64,000 nt of DNA. It comes from Dactylosporangium aurantiacum. Lineage in GTDB: Bacteria; Actinomycetota; Actinomycetes; Mycobacteriales; Micromonosporaceae. A program made the position numbers and the translations under genes. Under the pieces are notes generated by a model. That model worked only from the letters and a program-made list of their open reading frames with translations. It searched no databases and was not told the DNA's origin. Shown here in pieces: positions 9,884 to 18,365 of this stretch (position 1 is its first letter; every line of letters starts with the position of its first letter). The stretch spans positions 1-64,000 of the forward strand of contig NZ_JNYJ01000065.1 of assembly GCF_000716715.1 (NCBI RefSeq), read 5' to 3'.

Positions 9884-10639
9884 GTGGACGGACCGGTCCA
9901 GCTGCACCACCGCGTCGAGGGACCGCCGGACGCGCCCGCGGTGGTGCTGCTGCACGGCGGGGGCAGCCGCGGCGCCACCTGGGACCTGTTCACGCCGGCC
10001 CTGGTCGCGGCCGGGCACCGGGTCGTGGTGCCGGACCTGCGCGGGCACGCCGGCAGTCCGCGCTCCCGGTCGTACACCCTGGAACATCACCGCGACGACG
10101 TCCTGGCGCTGCTCGACCGGCTCGGCCTGGACGCCGTGACGCTCGTCGGGCATTCACTCGGCGGCTACGCCGCGTCGCTGGTCGCGCAGGAGCAGCCGGC
10201 CCGGGTCACCCGGCTGGTGCTGGAGGACCCGCCGGCACCGCCGCGACACAGCGAGGGCCGGCTGTCGCTGGGGCGCCTGCTGCTGCTGTCCATCGGGACC
10301 GTCGATCCGCGCCGGCGGTACGACCGGCTCGCCCTCACCTCCGCGATCGCGCAGCTGCGCCAGGGGCACCCCGGGTGGTGGGACGCGCTGCCGCGGATCA
10401 CCGCGCCGACCCTGCTGCTGTCCGGCGGGCCCGCCAGTCACATCGCGCCGGCGCGGCTGGCCGAGGTGGCGGCCGGCATCCCGCACTGCGAGCTGGTCAC
10501 GGTGCCGGTCGGGCACCGCATCCACAGCACCGCCCCGGACGCGTTCCGCGAGACGGTGCTGCGTTTCCTCGGCGATGCTGTCCGGGACGGCACGCCCGCT
10601 CCGACGTCTCCGGCGGAAGGTGCCGTTCGAGAGGAGTGA
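9884..10639 (+). CDS. alpha/beta-fold hydrolase
   Basis: The 251-aa protein starts at GTG 9884, one base after the preceding stop. The oxyanion-hole motif HGGGSRG and nucleophile elbow GHSLGG (catalytic Ser) are clear, and a late His lies in VPVGHRIHS. The substrate is unknown. It is the second gene of a four-gene run that continues with a YCII/DGPF protein and an ECF sigma factor. Confidence 0.9.
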   Translation: MDGPVQLHHRVEGPPDAPAVVLLHGGGSRGATWDLFTPALVAAGHRVVVPDLRGHAGSPRSRSYTLEHHRDDVLALLDRLGLDAVTLVGHSLGGYAASLVAQEQPARVTRLVLEDPPAPPRHSEGRLSLGRLLLLSIGTVDPRRRYDRLALTSAIAQLRQGHPGWWDALPRITAPTLLLSGGPASHIAPARLAEVAAGIPHCELVTVPVGHRIHSTAPDAFRETVLRFLGDAVRDGTPAPTSPAEGAVREE

Positions 10640-10642
10640 CCC

Positions 10643-11053
10643 GTGAAGTACATGATCCTCAGCTACGCGTCGCAGCGCGACTACGACGAGATGGCCGGCA
10701 GGCCGGGCGACGCCCCGGTGTGGACGCCGGAGGACTTCGCCGCCATGGGCGAGTTCATGGCGAAGTTCAACCAGGAGCTGGAGGCGTCGGGCGAGCTGGT
10801 GGAGACCCGGGCGCTGGGCGCGCCGGTGCACACGCGGCGCATCGGTGGCTCGCCGGCGCTGGTCACCGATGGCCCGTACGCCGAGACCCAGGAGGTCCTC
10901 GCCGGGTACTGGATCGTCGAGGTCGACAGCTTCGACCGGGCCACCGAGATCGCCGCCCGGCTCGGCGAGTGCCCGGCGCCGCCGCAGGTCGCGAAGACGG
11001 CGTACGCGGACGTGCGGCCGGTCGTCGAGAGCGCCGGTGAGCTCGGCCTCTGA
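10643..11053 (+). CDS. YCII/DGPF-domain protein
   Basis: The 136-aa protein has the family hallmark DGPYAETQEVLAGYWIVEVDS and an N-terminal KYMILSY strand. DGPF proteins are ferredoxin-like-fold proteins habitually encoded beside ECF42-type sigma factors, and here the sigma gene overlaps its 3' end by 17 bp. The start is GTG 10643 with GAGAGGAG upstream, 3 bp after the hydrolase gene. Confidence 0.92.
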   Translation: MKYMILSYASQRDYDEMAGRPGDAPVWTPEDFAAMGEFMAKFNQELEASGELVETRALGAPVHTRRIGGSPALVTDGPYAETQEVLAGYWIVEVDSFDRATEIAARLGECPAPPQVAKTAYADVRPVVESAGELGL

Positions 11054-12257
11054 CCGGCGACCGCGGCTCGGGGACCTGCTGCGCGAGCTGGCGCCGCAGG
11101 TCCTCGGCGCGCTGGTGCGCCGCTACGGGCACTTCGACCACGCCGAGGACGCCGTCCAGGAGGCCCTCATCGCGGCCGCCGCGCAGTGGCCGGCCGCCGG
11201 CGTCCCGGACTCGCCACGGGCCTGGCTCATCACCGTCGCGTCGCGGCGGCTGACGGACCTGCTGCGCAGCGAGGAGGCGCGGCTGCGCCGCGAGGCGCAG
11301 TGGGTGCCCCCGGCGCCGTCGGCCACCGGCCACGACGACAGCCTGATCCTGCTCTCGATGTGCTGCCACCCGTCGCTGAGCGCCCCCGACCAGATCGCGC
11401 TGACACTGCGGGCCGTCGGCGGCCTGAGCACCGGCGAGGTGGCCCGGGCGTTCCTGGTGCCGGAAGCGACGATGGCCCGCCGGATCAGCCGCGCGAAGCA
11501 GCGGATCAAGCAGAGCGGTGTCCCGTTCGCACTGCCCGACACGTTCTCCACCGCCGTGCCGCACGTGCTCTACCTGATGTTCAACGAGGGGTACGCCGCC
11601 ACCGCCGGCCCCGACCTGCACCGCCCCGACCTCGCGGCCGAGGCGATCCGGCTGGCGCGGCTCGTACACCGGCTGCTGCCAGACGACAGCGAGGTCGCCG
11701 GGCTGCTCGCGCTGATGCTGCTCACCGACGCGCGCCGGCCGGCCCGCACCGCGCCGGACGGCACCCCGGTCCCCATGGACGCCCAGGACCGCTCCCTGTG
11801 GAACGCGTCGTTCATCGCCGAGGGCGTCGCCCTGGTCACGGCGGCGCTGCCCCGCGGGCCGCTCGGCCCGTTCCAGGTGCAGGCGGCGATCGCGGCCCTG
11901 CACGACGAGGCCCCGTCGGCGGCGCAGACCGACTGGCCGCAGATCGTCGCCCTGTACGAGCTGCTGCTGACCCTCACCGACAACCCGATGGTCGCGCTCA
12001 ACCACGCGGTGGCCGTGACCATGGCCGCGGGCCCCGCCGCCGGCCTGGCGCTGCTGGCGCCGCTGTCGTCCGTGCCGCCGCTGCGGGGCGATCACCGGTT
12101 CCACGCCGTCCACGGGCACCTGCTGGAGATGTCCGGCGCCGCGGAGGAGGCATGCGCGGCGTACACGACCGCCGCCGGGCTCACCGGCAGCGTGCCGTTG
12201 CAGCGGTACCTGCACGCCCAGGCCGCCCGCCTCCGATCCGGACGCCCGGGCACGTAG
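11037..12257 (+). CDS. ECF42-like RNA polymerase sigma factor with TPR-like C-terminus
   Basis: The protein has 406 aa from GTG 11037, which overlaps the DGPF gene; GAGAG lies upstream. The N-terminus is a sigma-70 region 2 (YGHFDHAEDAVQEALIAA) followed by region 4 with its helix-turn-helix (LSTGEVARAFLVPEATMARRISRAKQRI). The long C-terminal part is helical and TPR-like and is typical of ECF42 sigmas; no anti-sigma gene is present. In the family it regulates its DGPF neighbour. Confidence 0.93.
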   Translation: MSSASDRRPRLGDLLRELAPQVLGALVRRYGHFDHAEDAVQEALIAAAAQWPAAGVPDSPRAWLITVASRRLTDLLRSEEARLRREAQWVPPAPSATGHDDSLILLSMCCHPSLSAPDQIALTLRAVGGLSTGEVARAFLVPEATMARRISRAKQRIKQSGVPFALPDTFSTAVPHVLYLMFNEGYAATAGPDLHRPDLAAEAIRLARLVHRLLPDDSEVAGLLALMLLTDARRPARTAPDGTPVPMDAQDRSLWNASFIAEGVALVTAALPRGPLGPFQVQAAIAALHDEAPSAAQTDWPQIVALYELLLTLTDNPMVALNHAVAVTMAAGPAAGLALLAPLSSVPPLRGDHRFHAVHGHLLEMSGAAEEACAAYTTAAGLTGSVPLQRYLHAQAARLRSGRPGT

Positions 12258-12327
12258 CGGACGTTTCCCCATGTCAATTCCATGATCGGGCTGATTTCGA
12301 ACGCCTGTACGAGTAGGGTCCCCGATC

Positions 12328-12483
12328 ATGGAGACCACCTGCGCCGCCGTGAAACTGACCCCTACCGCCACCGGCGACATCCCGGTCCGCTGCACGAAAC
12401 GCCCGGACCACGTCACCGCCGGCGACCCCGTCCACGAGGCGCGAGTGGGCGTCTTCCCGGTCAGGTGGACGAACGCCGAATGA
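12328..12483 (+). CDS. small conserved-looking protein, 51 aa
   Basis: I do not recognise a named family. TAGGGT (12314-12319) lies 8 bases before ATG 12328, the spacing of a leaderless actinobacterial promoter. The product has a CAAVKLTPTATGD start, a central RCTKRPDHV and ends VGVFPVRWTNAE, with two Cys. I have the impression of similar short proteins with a GVFPVRW ending in other actinomycetes, but could not check. Confidence 0.55.
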   Translation: METTCAAVKLTPTATGDIPVRCTKRPDHVTAGDPVHEARVGVFPVRWTNAE

Positions 12484-12598
12484 CTGACCGAACGTGGTCC
12501 GTTCCCGACCTTCCGTGACCGTCGCCTCGGCGTTCGACAACCGATTCGCGCCCGAGCGGCCGATCACCGGACGCGGCCGGCGGCGGAGGATCGCGGTC

Positions 12599-12985
12599 AT
12601 GAGCCGTCGCCGTCTCGTTGCCGTCGTGGTGGTGCTGCTGGCACTGACCGGATGCGGATCCGCCGGGAAGCCGACCGGGGAGCCCTTGGTCGGCGTCACG
12701 TCGCCGTCCCTGTCCCCGTCGCCGTCCTTGTCCCCGTCGCCGTCCGCGGCGGCCTCCGCCGTGACGGGCGCTCCGGCGACGCCGACCGGGACGACAGACG
12801 CGCCGAAGCCACCGACCACGAAAGCGGCGCCGCCGAAGACGACCGCCCCGGCCGGCGGCAACAGCAACGTCCACCCGGGGGCGTTCTGCTCCCCGGAGGG
12901 CGCGCTGGGCCGGACCTCGTCTGGGACCCTGATGCGCTGCACCCGCAAGGCGGGCGAGGACCGCGCCCGGTGGCGCGCCGCCTGA
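12599..12985 (+). CDS. putative lipoprotein
   Basis: The protein has 128 aa from ATG 12599, with GGAGGA 8 bases upstream. A signal peptide (SRRRLVAVVVVLLALTGC) ends in a lipobox LTGC, so Cys19 should be lipidated and the protein anchored outside the membrane. A Ser/Pro/Thr-rich linker with SPSPSLSPSPS repeats follows. The C-terminal ~35 residues (HPGAFCSPEGALGRTSSGT) form a two-Cys module that recurs at the end of actinobacterial secreted proteins. Function is unknown. Confidence 0.8.
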   Translation: MSRRRLVAVVVVLLALTGCGSAGKPTGEPLVGVTSPSLSPSPSLSPSPSAAASAVTGAPATPTGTTDAPKPPTTKAAPPKTTAPAGGNSNVHPGAFCSPEGALGRTSSGTLMRCTRKAGEDRARWRAA

Positions 12986-13111
12986 CCGGACGACGCGCGT
13001 ACCTCGTTGCGGCACGCCGCACCGCGGCTCTTGCCGATCAAGTGGGACGAGGCGCTGTGCACGCACCCGCGGCGCGACCGCGGCCGTGCACGCCTGCCTG
13101 CGCCCCGGCTG

Positions 13112-13837
13112 TCAGGCGACCAGCGCCGCCCGCAGGGCTGACACGTCGTCGTCCTTCAGGCCGTACGCGTGGGCCCAGTCCTGCATCGAGCCCCACCGGT
13201 CCTTCGCCAGTTCGAGCGTCTGCAGCATCATCGCCGCCTGGGGGGTCCAGTCCAGGACCGACGGGGGGCGGGGTGGCAGGCCCAGGCGGTCGACGACCAC
13301 CGAGACCCGTTCGTGGATGCGGGGCATCGCCGGGGCGGTGGCCGCGTAGTCCGCGGCGATGACCTCGTCCGGGACGCCGAGGAGGCTGAGGACGACGGCG
13401 GCGAGCACGCCGGTGCGGTCGCAGCCGGCCTCGCAGTGGAAGACGGCGGGCAGGGTGGAGGAGCGGGTGAGCAGGCGGACGGTGCCGGCGAGGACGTCGC
13501 CCTTCTCGGTGAGCATGGCGACGTAGTGGCCGACGAGGTCGGCGGCGCCGCTCACGTCGGCGATCGGGGCGGAGACGTACTCGACGGGGGCGGTGGCGAG
13601 GGGGCCGCGGCCGAGGTGGGTGACCTCGTACTCGCCGCGCAGGTCGATGACGGTGGCCAGGCGCAGGTCGTGCAGGAGGTGCGCGGCGTCGGACTCGGTG
13701 GCGTACGCGAGGGAGTCGCTGCGGAACAGGCGGCCGGGACGGATCGCGCCGCCGGCCGCCGGGAGGCCGCCGAGGTCACGGAAGTTGATCAGGCCTTCCA
13801 GCGTGCGGGGGGCCCGGCGGCGGCGCCAGCGTCTCAC
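13112..13837 (-). CDS. tyrosine-protein phosphatase family protein
   Basis: The protein has 241 aa from GTG 13837, in a 4-base GTGA overlap with the upstream kinase gene. The N-terminus NFRDLGGLP and the P-loop HCEAGCDRTG (Cys135, Arg141, CX5R) are characteristic of Y_phosphatase3/MptpB-like enzymes, which act on phosphotyrosine, phosphoserine/threonine or phosphoinositides. Co-translation with a protein kinase suggests the two act on the same phosphorylation event, by inference. Confidence 0.92.
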   Translation of the reverse strand: MRRWRRRRAPRTLEGLINFRDLGGLPAAGGAIRPGRLFRSDSLAYATESDAAHLLHDLRLATVIDLRGEYEVTHLGRGPLATAPVEYVSAPIADVSGAADLVGHYVAMLTEKGDVLAGTVRLLTRSSTLPAVFHCEAGCDRTGVLAAVVLSLLGVPDEVIAADYAATAPAMPRIHERVSVVVDRLGLPPRPPSVLDWTPQAAMMLQTLELAKDRWGSMQDWAHAYGLKDDDVSALRAALVA

Positions 13838-15522
13838 CCGGACAGGCCCGTCAGCCAGTTCCAGAACTGCACGAACCAGCCGACCTCGCGCAGGTACGCG
13901 ATGCCGGCGGCGGCCAGGAACAGGCCGGTGAGCGCGTGGGCACCCTTCGCGCTGCGGCGGACGCGGCCGAAGCGCTGCTCCAGCACGAGCCGGCCGACGA
14001 GGCGGGTCAGGGCGAACACGCCGACGGCGACGGCGAGCACGACCAGGAACGCGATGAACGGACCGGTGAGGCTGCCGTCGCTGTCCAGGGCCCACAGGCC
14101 CCAGCAGATGAAGGCGATGAACGCGCCGGTGCCGGTCAGCTCCCAGCCGATCCTGAGGGTGCGGGCGCGCTCGCCGGGCTCCGGCCGGTACATGGGACGC
14201 TCGGGCTCGGTGTCGATCGGCATCATGCCGGTCGGGTCGGGCGCCGGGCGGGGGACGACCCGGGCGCGACCGCGCATCTGCGGCACGCCGGCCTCGGAGA
14301 CGGCGACCCCGGACGCGCCCGGCGACACCGGCGCGCCCGACACCGGCGGCGCCGAGACGGGCGGGGCGGACACGGGCGGCGCGGCGTAGAAGGCGGTCGG
14401 CGCGGTGTGGCCGGCGCGGAGGGCGACCAGCTCCCGTTCGAGGCGTTCGATGCGCTGGTACGCGTCGGTCTCGGTGCCCGCGACCGACGGCCGGGCCCGG
14501 CCGATGGCGCGCGAGGTCTCCGAGCCGTCCGGCTCGACCCAGTCGCAGCCGACGTCGGGCAGGCCGGACCGGCGCACCAGCTCCGCCAGGTGGGCCAGCC
14601 AGCCCGGCAGCTCCCGGGTCTCGGGCCGCTCCGACGGGCGGTCGGCCAGCGGTGCGTGCAGGTGGTCACGCAGCGCGGGGAGGCGCTCCAGCAGCGGGTG
14701 GCGGCGCAGCACGTTCCACGGCGGCGGGGACGCCTCCTGCGGGCCGCGCTGGTCGGTGCGGCCGTCGACACGCGGGTACGCGCCGGTGACCATGAAGTAC
14801 GCGACGGCGCCGAAGCCGTGCACGTCGTAGGCGGGGCCGACCTGCTTCACGCCGCCGAACGCCTCCGGGCCGCCGGACTCCGGGGTGTAGGCGATCTGGG
14901 TGATCTCCTCCTCGCGGAAGTACCGGGCGCCGGTGAAGTCGATCAGGCGCACCTCGCCGGTGGCCAGGACCATGACGTTGGACGGCTTCACGTCCATGTG
15001 CAGCACGGCCGTGGCGCCGGACTGCTGCGGGTGGTGCAGCGCCTGCAGCACCGAGCTGAGGGTCTTGAGCGCGGCGACGGCGTTGAGCCGGGTGCCGCCG
15101 GGCGCCATGCCGGAGCGCTGGGCGACGTATTCGCGCAGGTTCACCCCGTGCAGGTAGTCGTAGACCTGGTACGGCACGGCGTCGCCCGGCGCCGGGCGCT
15201 CCCCCGGCCGGTGCGGCGGCGGGCCGTAGAAGCCGTCGGCGCGCCGGCAGATGCCGCCGACGCCCCGGTTGTTGAGGTCCATGAGCGCGGCGTCGCCCTT
15301 GTCCCAGGACCGCAGCTCGTCGGCGATCGGGCGCTGGGGATCGATCCGGAAGACCTTCACGGTCATCGGCGCCGACGTCACCCCGCCGCAGATGCGCACC
15401 GCTCGATAGACGTCGGCCTGCCCGCCCGAGCCCAGGTGGGCGACGAGCCGGTAGCGCTGGAACGTCTCAGGCAAAGGGCTCGCCGGACCACATACGAGGT
15501 CCAGCAACGCACCCTGCGTCAT
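13834..15522 (-). CDS. Ser/Thr protein kinase-like membrane protein
   Basis: The 562-aa protein has an N-terminal kinase domain: Gly-rich loop GSGGQADVY (31-39), Lys56 in TVKVF, catalytic loop HMDVKPSN (Asp177) and a metal-binding motif with DFT in place of DFG (Asp195-Thr197). The HRD arginine is replaced by Met. A coiled-coil-like stretch and three APPVS-type repeats link to three predicted C-terminal membrane segments (residues ~455-560), so the kinase faces the cytoplasm. The canonical Lys and both Asp are kept, so activity is plausible. It is the first gene of the kinase-phosphatase pair. Confidence 0.88.
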   Translation of the reverse strand: MTQGALLDLVCGPASPLPETFQRYRLVAHLGSGGQADVYRAVRICGGVTSAPMTVKVFRIDPQRPIADELRSWDKGDAALMDLNNRGVGGICRRADGFYGPPPHRPGERPAPGDAVPYQVYDYLHGVNLREYVAQRSGMAPGGTRLNAVAALKTLSSVLQALHHPQQSGATAVLHMDVKPSNVMVLATGEVRLIDFTGARYFREEEITQIAYTPESGGPEAFGGVKQVGPAYDVHGFGAVAYFMVTGAYPRVDGRTDQRGPQEASPPPWNVLRRHPLLERLPALRDHLHAPLADRPSERPETRELPGWLAHLAELVRRSGLPDVGCDWVEPDGSETSRAIGRARPSVAGTETDAYQRIERLERELVALRAGHTAPTAFYAAPPVSAPPVSAPPVSGAPVSPGASGVAVSEAGVPQMRGRARVVPRPAPDPTGMMPIDTEPERPMYRPEPGERARTLRIGWELTGTGAFIAFICWGLWALDSDGSLTGPFIAFLVVLAVAVGVFALTRLVGRLVLEQRFGRVRRSAKGAHALTGLFLAAAGIAYLREVGWFVQFWNWLTGLSG

Positions 15523-15629
15523 CGTGCGACTCCCCCCAGATCAAACTTTCCGCCCCCGGATACTTCCGAGAGTAACCACGTCACGAAATCGGTCGCGCTC
15601 AGTGGAGGTCACGAGGTAGACACGACTGC

Positions 15630-16856
15630 GTGACCGGATACACGCTGCGCGCCGCCACGACCGCCGACATCGACGCGTTCAGCCGGGTGATCCGGGGTGC
15701 GTTCTTCGTGACGGCCGAGCCGGACCCGTCCGACTCGATCCGCACCGTGCTGGACCCGGCCCGCTACACCCTCGCCGAGCTCGACGGGCAGATCGTCGGC
15801 ACCGCCGGCATCTTCACCCGCGACCTCGCCGTGCCGGGTGCGGTCATCCCGGCCGCGCACGTCACCGGCGTGTCGGTGGCCGCCACGCACACCCGCAAGG
15901 GGCTGCTGCGCCGGATGATGACCAGCCAGCTGAGCACCGCCCCGGAGGCGATCGCCGTGCTGTGGGCGTCGGAGGGCCGCATCTACCAGCGCTTCGGCTA
16001 CGGTCTGGCCACGCAGAACGTGACCGTCCGGGCCGACCGCCGGGAGCTGACGGTCCGCGGCGACGCCGGGGTCGGCACGGGCACCCTGCGCGCGGCGGTC
16101 CCCGCCGAGGTGCGCAAGGAGTTGTCGCAGGTGTACGACCGGGTCCTGCCGGACCAGCCCGGTTGGTCCAGCCGCGACGACGCCTGGTGGGCCCATCTCA
16201 CCCACGACCCCGAGGACCGGCGCGAGGGGTTCACGGCGACCCGCGCGGTGCTCTACGAGAACGCCGACGGCGTGGTCGACGGCTACACCCGGTACCGCGT
16301 GCGCAACGAGTGGGACGACAACGGCCCGAAGGGCGAGGTCAACGTCGTCGAGCTGGTCGCCGCCACCCCGGACGCGGCGGCGGCGCTGTGGCGCTTCCTG
16401 CTCGGTGTCGACCTGACCCGCACCGTCGTCAAGGGCCTGTCCAGCCCCGACGAGCCGCTCTTCCACCTGGTCGAGGAGCCGCGCCGGCTGGGCGGCAAGA
16501 TCGGCGACGGGCTGTGGGTGCGCATCGTCGACCTGCCCCGCGCGTTGACGGCCCGCCGGTACGCGGCACCCGTCGACGTCGTCCTCGAGGTCACCGACAC
16601 CCTCCTACCGGCCAACGCGGGCCGCTGGCGCCTGCGCGTCGGCGCCGGCGGCGCCCTGGTCAACTGCGCCCCCACCGCCGCGCCGGCGGACCTGACCTGC
16701 GACGTCACCGACCTGGGCGCGGCGTACCTGGGCGGCACGAAGCTCGGCGCGCTCGCCGCGACCGGCCGCGTCCAGGAGCACCGGCCCGGCGCCGTGGCCG
16801 CCGCCAGCACGGCCTTCGGCTGGCACGTCACCCCCACATCGATCGAGATCTTCTGA
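15630..16856 (+). CDS. Eis-family GNAT N-acetyltransferase
   Basis: The 408-aa protein has the three-part Eis layout: a GNAT domain with the acetyl-CoA motif VAATHTRKGLLRRMM, a second GNAT-like region, and an SCP2-like C-terminal domain ending in Phe, whose terminal carboxylate serves as the catalytic base in Eis. Family members acetylate several amines of aminoglycosides or lysines on peptides; the physiological substrate here is unknown. It starts at GTG 15630, divergent from the kinase gene. Confidence 0.9.
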   Translation: MTGYTLRAATTADIDAFSRVIRGAFFVTAEPDPSDSIRTVLDPARYTLAELDGQIVGTAGIFTRDLAVPGAVIPAAHVTGVSVAATHTRKGLLRRMMTSQLSTAPEAIAVLWASEGRIYQRFGYGLATQNVTVRADRRELTVRGDAGVGTGTLRAAVPAEVRKELSQVYDRVLPDQPGWSSRDDAWWAHLTHDPEDRREGFTATRAVLYENADGVVDGYTRYRVRNEWDDNGPKGEVNVVELVAATPDAAAALWRFLLGVDLTRTVVKGLSSPDEPLFHLVEEPRRLGGKIGDGLWVRIVDLPRALTARRYAAPVDVVLEVTDTLLPANAGRWRLRVGAGGALVNCAPTAAPADLTCDVTDLGAAYLGGTKLGALAATGRVQEHRPGAVAAASTAFGWHVTPTSIEIF

Positions 16857-16896
16857 TCCCTCGGCTGGCGGGCGGTGAACGGGTAGGGTCTGGGGT

Positions 16897-17949
16897 GTGG
16901 GTGGTATCCAGCGCCGGCGGCGCCGCATGCGGCATCACCAGCCCGTGACCACCGACGTGCGCCCGCCCGGCCAGGACCCCTCCGCCGAGGACGCCGCACC
17001 GGCGCCGGAGGCCGACGACGCCGTACCGGCCAGGGAGGCCGGGGACGCCGCAGCGGCGCGGGACGCCAAGGACGCCGCGGCGGTGGACGGGTCGCCCGCG
17101 GACCCGGATGGCCCGCCGGCGCCGGGCGACGCGGCGACGGTGACCGAGGACGCCGTGGCGAAGACCGCGCCGACGACCGCACCGACGGTGGCCGACGATG
17201 CGGCGGCGAAAACCGCGGCGGCGCTGGCGGACGATGCCGTGGCGAAGACCGCGGCGACGCCGGTCGGGGTGGCCGCCGTGGTGAAGCCGCACCCGCCGGT
17301 CCCACATCCGCCGGTCCCACATCCGCCGGCCCCGCACCCGCCGGTCCCACGCCCGCCGATGCACCCGCCGGTGAGCACGCAGCCGACGTCCGGCCCTCCA
17401 TCGGGCCCCGCGTCCGGCGCCGCCGTCCCCGGAGCAGCCGTCCCCGGAGCAGCCGTCCCCGGCACCGCCGTCCCCGGAGCCGCGACGGCCCCGCGTGATC
17501 GTGCCGCCGCCGGCGCGGACACCGGCACGCCGAGCGCCGCGCCGACCAGTCCGGCGCCGCCGAGCCCGGCGCAGCTGGCCGAGCTGTCAGGGGCGTTCGC
17601 GATGACCGCGAGCGTGCACGACCCCGAGGCCGACGCCGACGGCCAGGCCGGTGAGCGACCCGCGGCGCACGGCAAGGACGAGCCCGACCATGACCACGAT
17701 CACCACCACCACGACACCCACCACCACCATCACCACCATCACGACGAGGTGGTCTCCGAGCGCGGCCTGCGCGGCCTGGTCGGCGGCGGGGCGTCGCAGG
17801 TGAGCGTCTCGGCGGCGATGCGGGCCCGGGACGCGGCCCGCCCCACCGACGAGGACCTCGCGGCCGCCGACCGCGACCTGCAGATCATCCGCCGCGGCTG
17901 GGTGCCCCGCGAGGAGCTGACCCGCCCCGGCCACCGCCCGCGCTCCTGA
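16897..17949 (+). CDS. disordered Ala/Pro/His-rich protein
   Basis: The 350-aa protein begins at GTG 16897, 7 bases after a TAGGGT box, so it is probably leaderless. The first ~235 residues are low complexity: Ala/Asp-rich, then HPPVPHPPV-type repeats, then PGAAVPGAA repeats. A dense His/Asp stretch follows (about residues 265-283) and could bind metal. The last ~65 residues (SERGLRGLVGGGASQVS...DLQIIRRGWVPREEL) look folded and conserved. No function can be assigned. The stop context is repeated in the DNA just downstream. Confidence 0.7.
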   Translation: MGGIQRRRRRMRHHQPVTTDVRPPGQDPSAEDAAPAPEADDAVPAREAGDAAAARDAKDAAAVDGSPADPDGPPAPGDAATVTEDAVAKTAPTTAPTVADDAAAKTAAALADDAVAKTAATPVGVAAVVKPHPPVPHPPVPHPPAPHPPVPRPPMHPPVSTQPTSGPPSGPASGAAVPGAAVPGAAVPGTAVPGAATAPRDRAAAGADTGTPSAAPTSPAPPSPAQLAELSGAFAMTASVHDPEADADGQAGERPAAHGKDEPDHDHDHHHHDTHHHHHHHHDEVVSERGLRGLVGGGASQVSVSAAMRARDAARPTDEDLAAADRDLQIIRRGWVPREELTRPGHRPRS

Positions 17950-18270
17950 CGGCCGCGACGCCGGCCGGCGCGCTCCTGACGGCCGCGACGGCAACCACCC
18001 GCGTTCCTGACGACCGTGACGACAACCAGCCGCGGGCAGCGGACAGCCGGGCAGCGGACGGCAGGCGGCGGGGGCGGCGGGCGAAGGTCTGGTGCCCGCA
18101 CCCGGCGAGGCGGCGAGGCCCCGATGGCGACACCGACGAGCCCCGACGGCGAAGCGCGCGACGCCCGACGGCGAAGCGCGCGACGCCCCGACGGCGAGGC
18201 GACGAGGCGGCGAGGCCCCGATGGCTACACCGACGAGCCCCGACGGCGAAGCGCGCGACGCCCCGACGGC
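17939..18270. repeat. degenerate tandem repeats between convergent genes
   Basis: The 3' end of the upstream gene, GCGCTCCTGACGGCCGCGACG (17939-17959), recurs about every 30 bp (near 17969 and, degenerate, near 18000). Two copies of a ~95-bp block built on CCCCGACGGCGAAGCGCGCG follow (about 18115-18205 and 18210-18270). No gene is convincing; open frames here are a by-product of repeat composition. Confidence 0.6.
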
Positions 18271-18275
18271 GACCC

Positions 18276-18359
18276 GGCGAGCCCGGACCGCGAAGCGGCG
18301 AGCCCGGACCGCGAAGCGGCGAGCCCGGACCGCGAAGCGGCGAGCCCGGACCGCGAAGC
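18276..18359. repeat. four perfect 21-bp tandem repeats
   Basis: The unit GGCGAGCCCGGACCGCGAAGC is present four times without a mismatch (18276-18296, 18297-18317, 18318-18338, 18339-18359), ending 6 bp before the rpiB stop codon. Confidence 0.9.
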
Positions 18360-18365
18360 GGGGCC

